Below are positions 5,529 to 7,787 of a stretch of DNA of 7,787 nucleotides, in pieces; the stretch's first letter is position 1, and each line of letters begins with the position of its first letter. This DNA comes from Pseudomonadota bacterium. GTDB lineage: Bacteria; Pseudomonadota; Gammaproteobacteria; Xanthomonadales; Rhodanobacteraceae. The position numbers and the translations under genes were made by a program. The notes beneath the pieces were generated by a model. The model was not told the DNA's origin, did no database searches, and worked only from the letters and a program-made list of their open reading frames with translations. The stretch is taken from positions 1-7,787 of the forward strand of contig JANXVS010000124.1 in NCBI GenBank assembly GCA_025351555.1, in the 5' to 3' direction.

Positions 5529-6235
5529 CGCCAGCTTCCGTTCAGCCCCGCACCTACCGCTACTACGACTTCATCCTCGGCGCCTTCGTCTGCGTACTGC
5601 TGTGCTCCAACCTGATCGGACCGGCGAAAATCGCGCAGGTGCATTTGCCGATCATCGGCGAATTCACCTTCGGCGCCGGCGTACTGTTTTTTCCGATCTC
5701 CTATGTGTTCGGCGACATCCTCACCGAAGTCTACGGCTACGCGCGCGCGCGGCGCGTGATCTGGTCGGGACTCACCGCGCTGATCTTCGCCTCGATCATG
5801 GCCACCGTCGTGGTGAAGCTGCCGCCAGCCGCGGGCTGGCTTGGTCAGGAAGCGTATGAGTCCATCTTCGGCCAGACCCCGCGCATCGTGTTCGCCTCGA
5901 TCACTGCATTCTTCCTCGGCGAATTCGTTAATTCGTATACTTTGGCAAAAATGAAAGTGTGGACCAACGGCAATGCACTGTGGTCGCGCATTATTGGCTC
6001 AACCGTGTTCGGCGAAGGCGTGGATTGCCTGGTGTTCTATCCGGCAGCCTTCCTTGGCGTGTGGGAAACCAAACTTGTACTCACCGTGATGGTTTCGAAC
6101 TATGTGCTCAAGGTGCTATGGGAAATACTGGCTACGCCGCTGACCTACAAAATCGTCGCCACGCTCAAGCGCGCCGAGCACGAAGATTTCTATGATCGCG
6201 ATACGCGGTTTACGCCGTTTTCGTTGGGGACATGA
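5525..6235 (+). CDS. yhhQ: Queuosine precursor transporter, VUT family (YhhQ)
   Basis: A 236-residue integral membrane protein of the VUT/YhhQ family. In E. coli YhhQ takes up the queuosine precursors preQ0 and preQ1 for the tRNA wobble modification; the same role is inferred here. About six membrane helices are visible. Family motifs in order: CSNLIGPAK (27-35), FPISYVFGDILTEVYGYARA (56-75), FLGEFVNSY (130-138), GSTVFGEGVDCLVFYP (158-173), and NYVLKVLWE (192-200) ahead of a charged cytosolic tail. The ATG at 5525 gives the usual N-terminus ending in a TYRYYD run and overlaps the OsmC stop (ATGA), pointing to translational coupling; a longer frame from 5462 lies inside the OsmC tail. Downstream, a short gap separates it from the convergent kinase gene. 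Substrate specificity cannot be confirmed from sequence; no queuosine synthesis gene is in the window. Confidence 0.9.
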   Translation: MTPASVQPRTYRYYDFILGAFVCVLLCSNLIGPAKIAQVHLPIIGEFTFGAGVLFFPISYVFGDILTEVYGYARARRVIWSGLTALIFASIMATVVVKLPPAAGWLGQEAYESIFGQTPRIVFASITAFFLGEFVNSYTLAKMKVWTNGNALWSRIIGSTVFGEGVDCLVFYPAAFLGVWETKLVLTVMVSNYVLKVLWEILATPLTYKIVATLKRAEHEDFYDRDTRFTPFSLGT

Positions 6236-6256
6236 GCACGCTGAATCCAGCGCGAT

Positions 6257-7192
6257 TCAATCCAACGCATACCCAAACTGCTGCCGGAACTGATCGGCGA
6301 ATTCATCGTAGGTGAAGCGCTGATTCTGGGTGCCGGGATGTTCGACCTTGAGCGCGCCCATCAGCGAGGCCATCTTTCCACACGTAGGCAGATCCCTGTC
6401 CTTCATCAGGCCGTAGATCAGGCCGGCGCGATAGGCGTCGCCGCAGCCGGTCGGGTCGGAAACGCGGCGTTCGTGCGCAGGCGGAATGTCGAAGGTTTCC
6501 TTGCGCGTGTGAATCAGGGAACCCTTCGGTCCGCGCGTGACGATATAAGCATTGACGCGCTCGGCGATCTGCTTTTCGTCCCAGCCGGTGCGTGTTTGCA
6601 ACAGGCTTGATTCATAGTCATTGACGGTGACGTACTGCGCCTGCTCGATGAAGGCTCGGAATTCCTCGCCATTGAACAGCGGCATCGCCTGACCGGGATC
6701 GAAGATGAAGGGCACTTTGCGCTCGGCAAATTCCTGTGCGTGTTGCAGCATCGCTTCGCGGCCGTCAGGACCGACAATGCCGAATTGCACATCCGGCACG
6801 TCGCGCACATGGCTTTCGTAACTACGCATCATCGCGCCCGGATGGAACGCGGTGATCTGGTTGTCATCCAGGTCCGTGGTGATGAAGGCCTGCGCGGTAT
6901 ACAGATCATCGATCGTCTTGACCTGGCTCAGATCAATATTGCATTTGGTGAAATGCTCGCGATACGGGCCGAAATCCTGCCCGACCGTGCCCATCGGCAC
7001 CGGATGGCCACCGAGCAACTTCAAGTTGTAGCTGATATTGCCGGCGCAGCCGCCGAATTCCTTGCGCATGCGCGGCACCAGGAAGGCCACATTCAAGATG
7101 TGTACTTTGTCCGGCAGGATGTGATTCTTGAACTGGTCCTGGAACACCATGATGGTGTCGTAGGCAAGCGAACCGCAGATCAGTGCTGACAT
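6257..7192 (-). CDS. PfkB-family carbohydrate/adenosine kinase-like protein
   Basis: A 311-residue ribokinase/PfkB-fold kinase of the group usually annotated adenosine kinase in proteobacteria; it would transfer the gamma phosphate of ATP to a nucleoside or sugar hydroxyl in the cytosol. Visible signatures: the N-terminal substrate-side motif GGCAGNISYNLKLLGG (47-62), the Mg-site NDYE (191-194), TRGPKGS (219-225), and the PfkB signature DPTGCGDAYRAGL (246-258) with the catalytic base Asp252; the anion-hole residues are GCGD where GAGD is commonest. The length is full for the family. The ATG at 7192 follows the upstream gatB stop by 15 bp, with a weak TGGAA before it, so it is probably read from the gatB transcript. 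The stop (6257-6259) is 21 bp from the convergent transporter stop. Adenosine specificity is a family-level inference, not proven. Confidence 0.88.
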   Translation of the reverse strand: MSALICGSLAYDTIMVFQDQFKNHILPDKVHILNVAFLVPRMRKEFGGCAGNISYNLKLLGGHPVPMGTVGQDFGPYREHFTKCNIDLSQVKTIDDLYTAQAFITTDLDDNQITAFHPGAMMRSYESHVRDVPDVQFGIVGPDGREAMLQHAQEFAERKVPFIFDPGQAMPLFNGEEFRAFIEQAQYVTVNDYESSLLQTRTGWDEKQIAERVNAYIVTRGPKGSLIHTRKETFDIPPAHERRVSDPTGCGDAYRAGLIYGLMKDRDLPTCGKMASLMGALKVEHPGTQNQRFTYDEFADQFRQQFGYALD

Positions 7193-7207
7193 GGGATTTC
7201 CAGAGAG

Positions 7208-7787
7208 TTACGAATTCAGTTTTTGCAGCAGCAGCGCATTGAGCTGCTGCGGGTTGGCTTGACCGTGCGTACGTTTCATCGCCTGGCCCACGAAGAACTG
7301 CAGCAGTTTATCCTGCCCGGAGCGATAAGCGGCGAGCTGCGCAGGAAATTCGGTTAGGACGGCATCGATCGCGATTGCCAGCTCACCACTATTGGAAATC
7401 TGGCGCAGGCCGCGCGCTTCGATGATGGCAGCGGCATCGCCTTCGCTGTTCCACATTGCGACAAATACACTTTTTGCGATCTTGCCGGAGATCGCGCCGT
7501 CGCGCACCTGCGCGAGCAGGGCCGCCAGAGCATGCGCCGTCACCCGCGAGGCTTCAATGGGCAACGCCGCTTCGTTCAATGCCGCCGCAAGGTCGCCCAG
7601 GATCCAGTTCACTGCCAATTTCGCTTCGCCGGGCAGCGCGGCCAGCAACACCTCGAAATAATCTGCAGTGGCCCGGTCCACGCACAGTTGGGTCGCGTCG
7701 GCTTCTGGCAAGTGCAGCATCTGGATATAGCGCGCGCGGCGCGCGGCGGGCAATTCCGGCATGCCGGCGGCAATCGCGGCGATGTCC
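7208..7787 (-). CDS. gatB: Asp-tRNA(Asn)/Glu-tRNA(Gln) amidotransferase subunit B, C-terminal part
   Basis: The last 192 codons of gatB; the frame is open to the right window edge, so the 5' part is outside. GatB is the tRNA-binding kinase subunit of the GatCAB complex, which activates Glu or Asp mischarged on tRNA-Gln or tRNA-Asn before amidation. The visible stretch begins with ELPAARRARYI, the end of the cradle domain, then LHLPEADATQL..D.ATADYFE of the helical linker, and ends in the YqeY-like tail domain (SGKIAKSVF, AYRSGQDKLLQFFVGQAMKRTHGQANPQ split around 150-180, then LLLQKLNS). The GQDKLLQFFVGQ.MK..G.ANP run is diagnostic. gatA and gatC would be expected further to the right, upstream of it on this strand. 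The kinase gene follows 15 bp after its stop. Confidence 0.93.
   Translation of the reverse strand, partial: DIAAIAAGMPELPAARRARYIQMLHLPEADATQLCVDRATADYFEVLLAALPGEAKLAVNWILGDLAAALNEAALPIEASRVTAHALAALLAQVRDGAISGKIAKSVFVAMWNSEGDAAAIIEARGLRQISNSGELAIAIDAVLTEFPAQLAAYRSGQDKLLQFFVGQAMKRTHGQANPQQLNALLLQKLNS

Noticed and set aside
6242..6259. Inverted repeat TGAATC/GATTCA with a six-base loop between the convergent transporter and kinase genes
   Set aside because: Only a six-base, AT-leaning stem with no T run on either strand and overlapping a stop codon; too weak to call a terminator.

Overview
The window looks like ordinary chromosomal DNA of a GC-rich Gammaproteobacterium. The best guess is the Xanthomonadales side (Rhodanobacteraceae/Xanthomonadaceae-like), from the codon bias, the TonB type, the GatCAB-type tRNA amidotransferase gene and the gene families present. 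That placement is an inference from family recognition, not a measured result. Ten complete genes and two edge-truncated genes fill almost all of the sequence. I see no insertion sequence, prophage, CRISPR array, tRNA, rRNA or defence system.

Layout, left to right. A + strand block holds the 3' part of a TonB-family energy transducer, a lipoprotein-like DUF3298/DUF4163 (RsiV/PdaC-type) envelope protein and a DUF456 small membrane protein, all closely spaced. It converges on a - strand pair: trhA (hemolysin III family) followed by a GFA-family zinc protein, joined by an ATGA overlap. The two blocks overlap tail to tail by 11 bp, inside an imperfect tandem duplication of 16-bp period. Next, on the - strand, come a small exported protein of unknown function with a probable terminator behind it, a very hydrophobic small membrane protein, and a periplasmic TlpA/thioredoxin-like protein. 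Between the last two lies a short + strand stretch that reads as the C-terminal end of a universal stress protein, apparently a gene relic. Divergent from the thioredoxin gene is a + strand pair: an OsmC/Ohr-type hydroperoxide reductase and a YhhQ-type queuosine-precursor transporter, again joined by ATGA. The right end is a - strand pair: the 3' part of gatB (Asp/Glu-tRNA amidotransferase subunit B) followed by a PfkB-family adenosine kinase-like sugar/nucleoside kinase.

Functionally the window mixes envelope work (TonB, DUF3298/DUF4163, DUF456, exported proteins), redox defence (periplasmic thioredoxin beside an OsmC protein; a GFA protein) and translation or tRNA modification (gatB, queuosine precursor uptake). 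No single new system emerges. The points most worth a second look are the universal-stress-protein relic, the duplication that forms the overlapping gene ends, the C-terminal tail on the OsmC protein, and two proteins I cannot assign.
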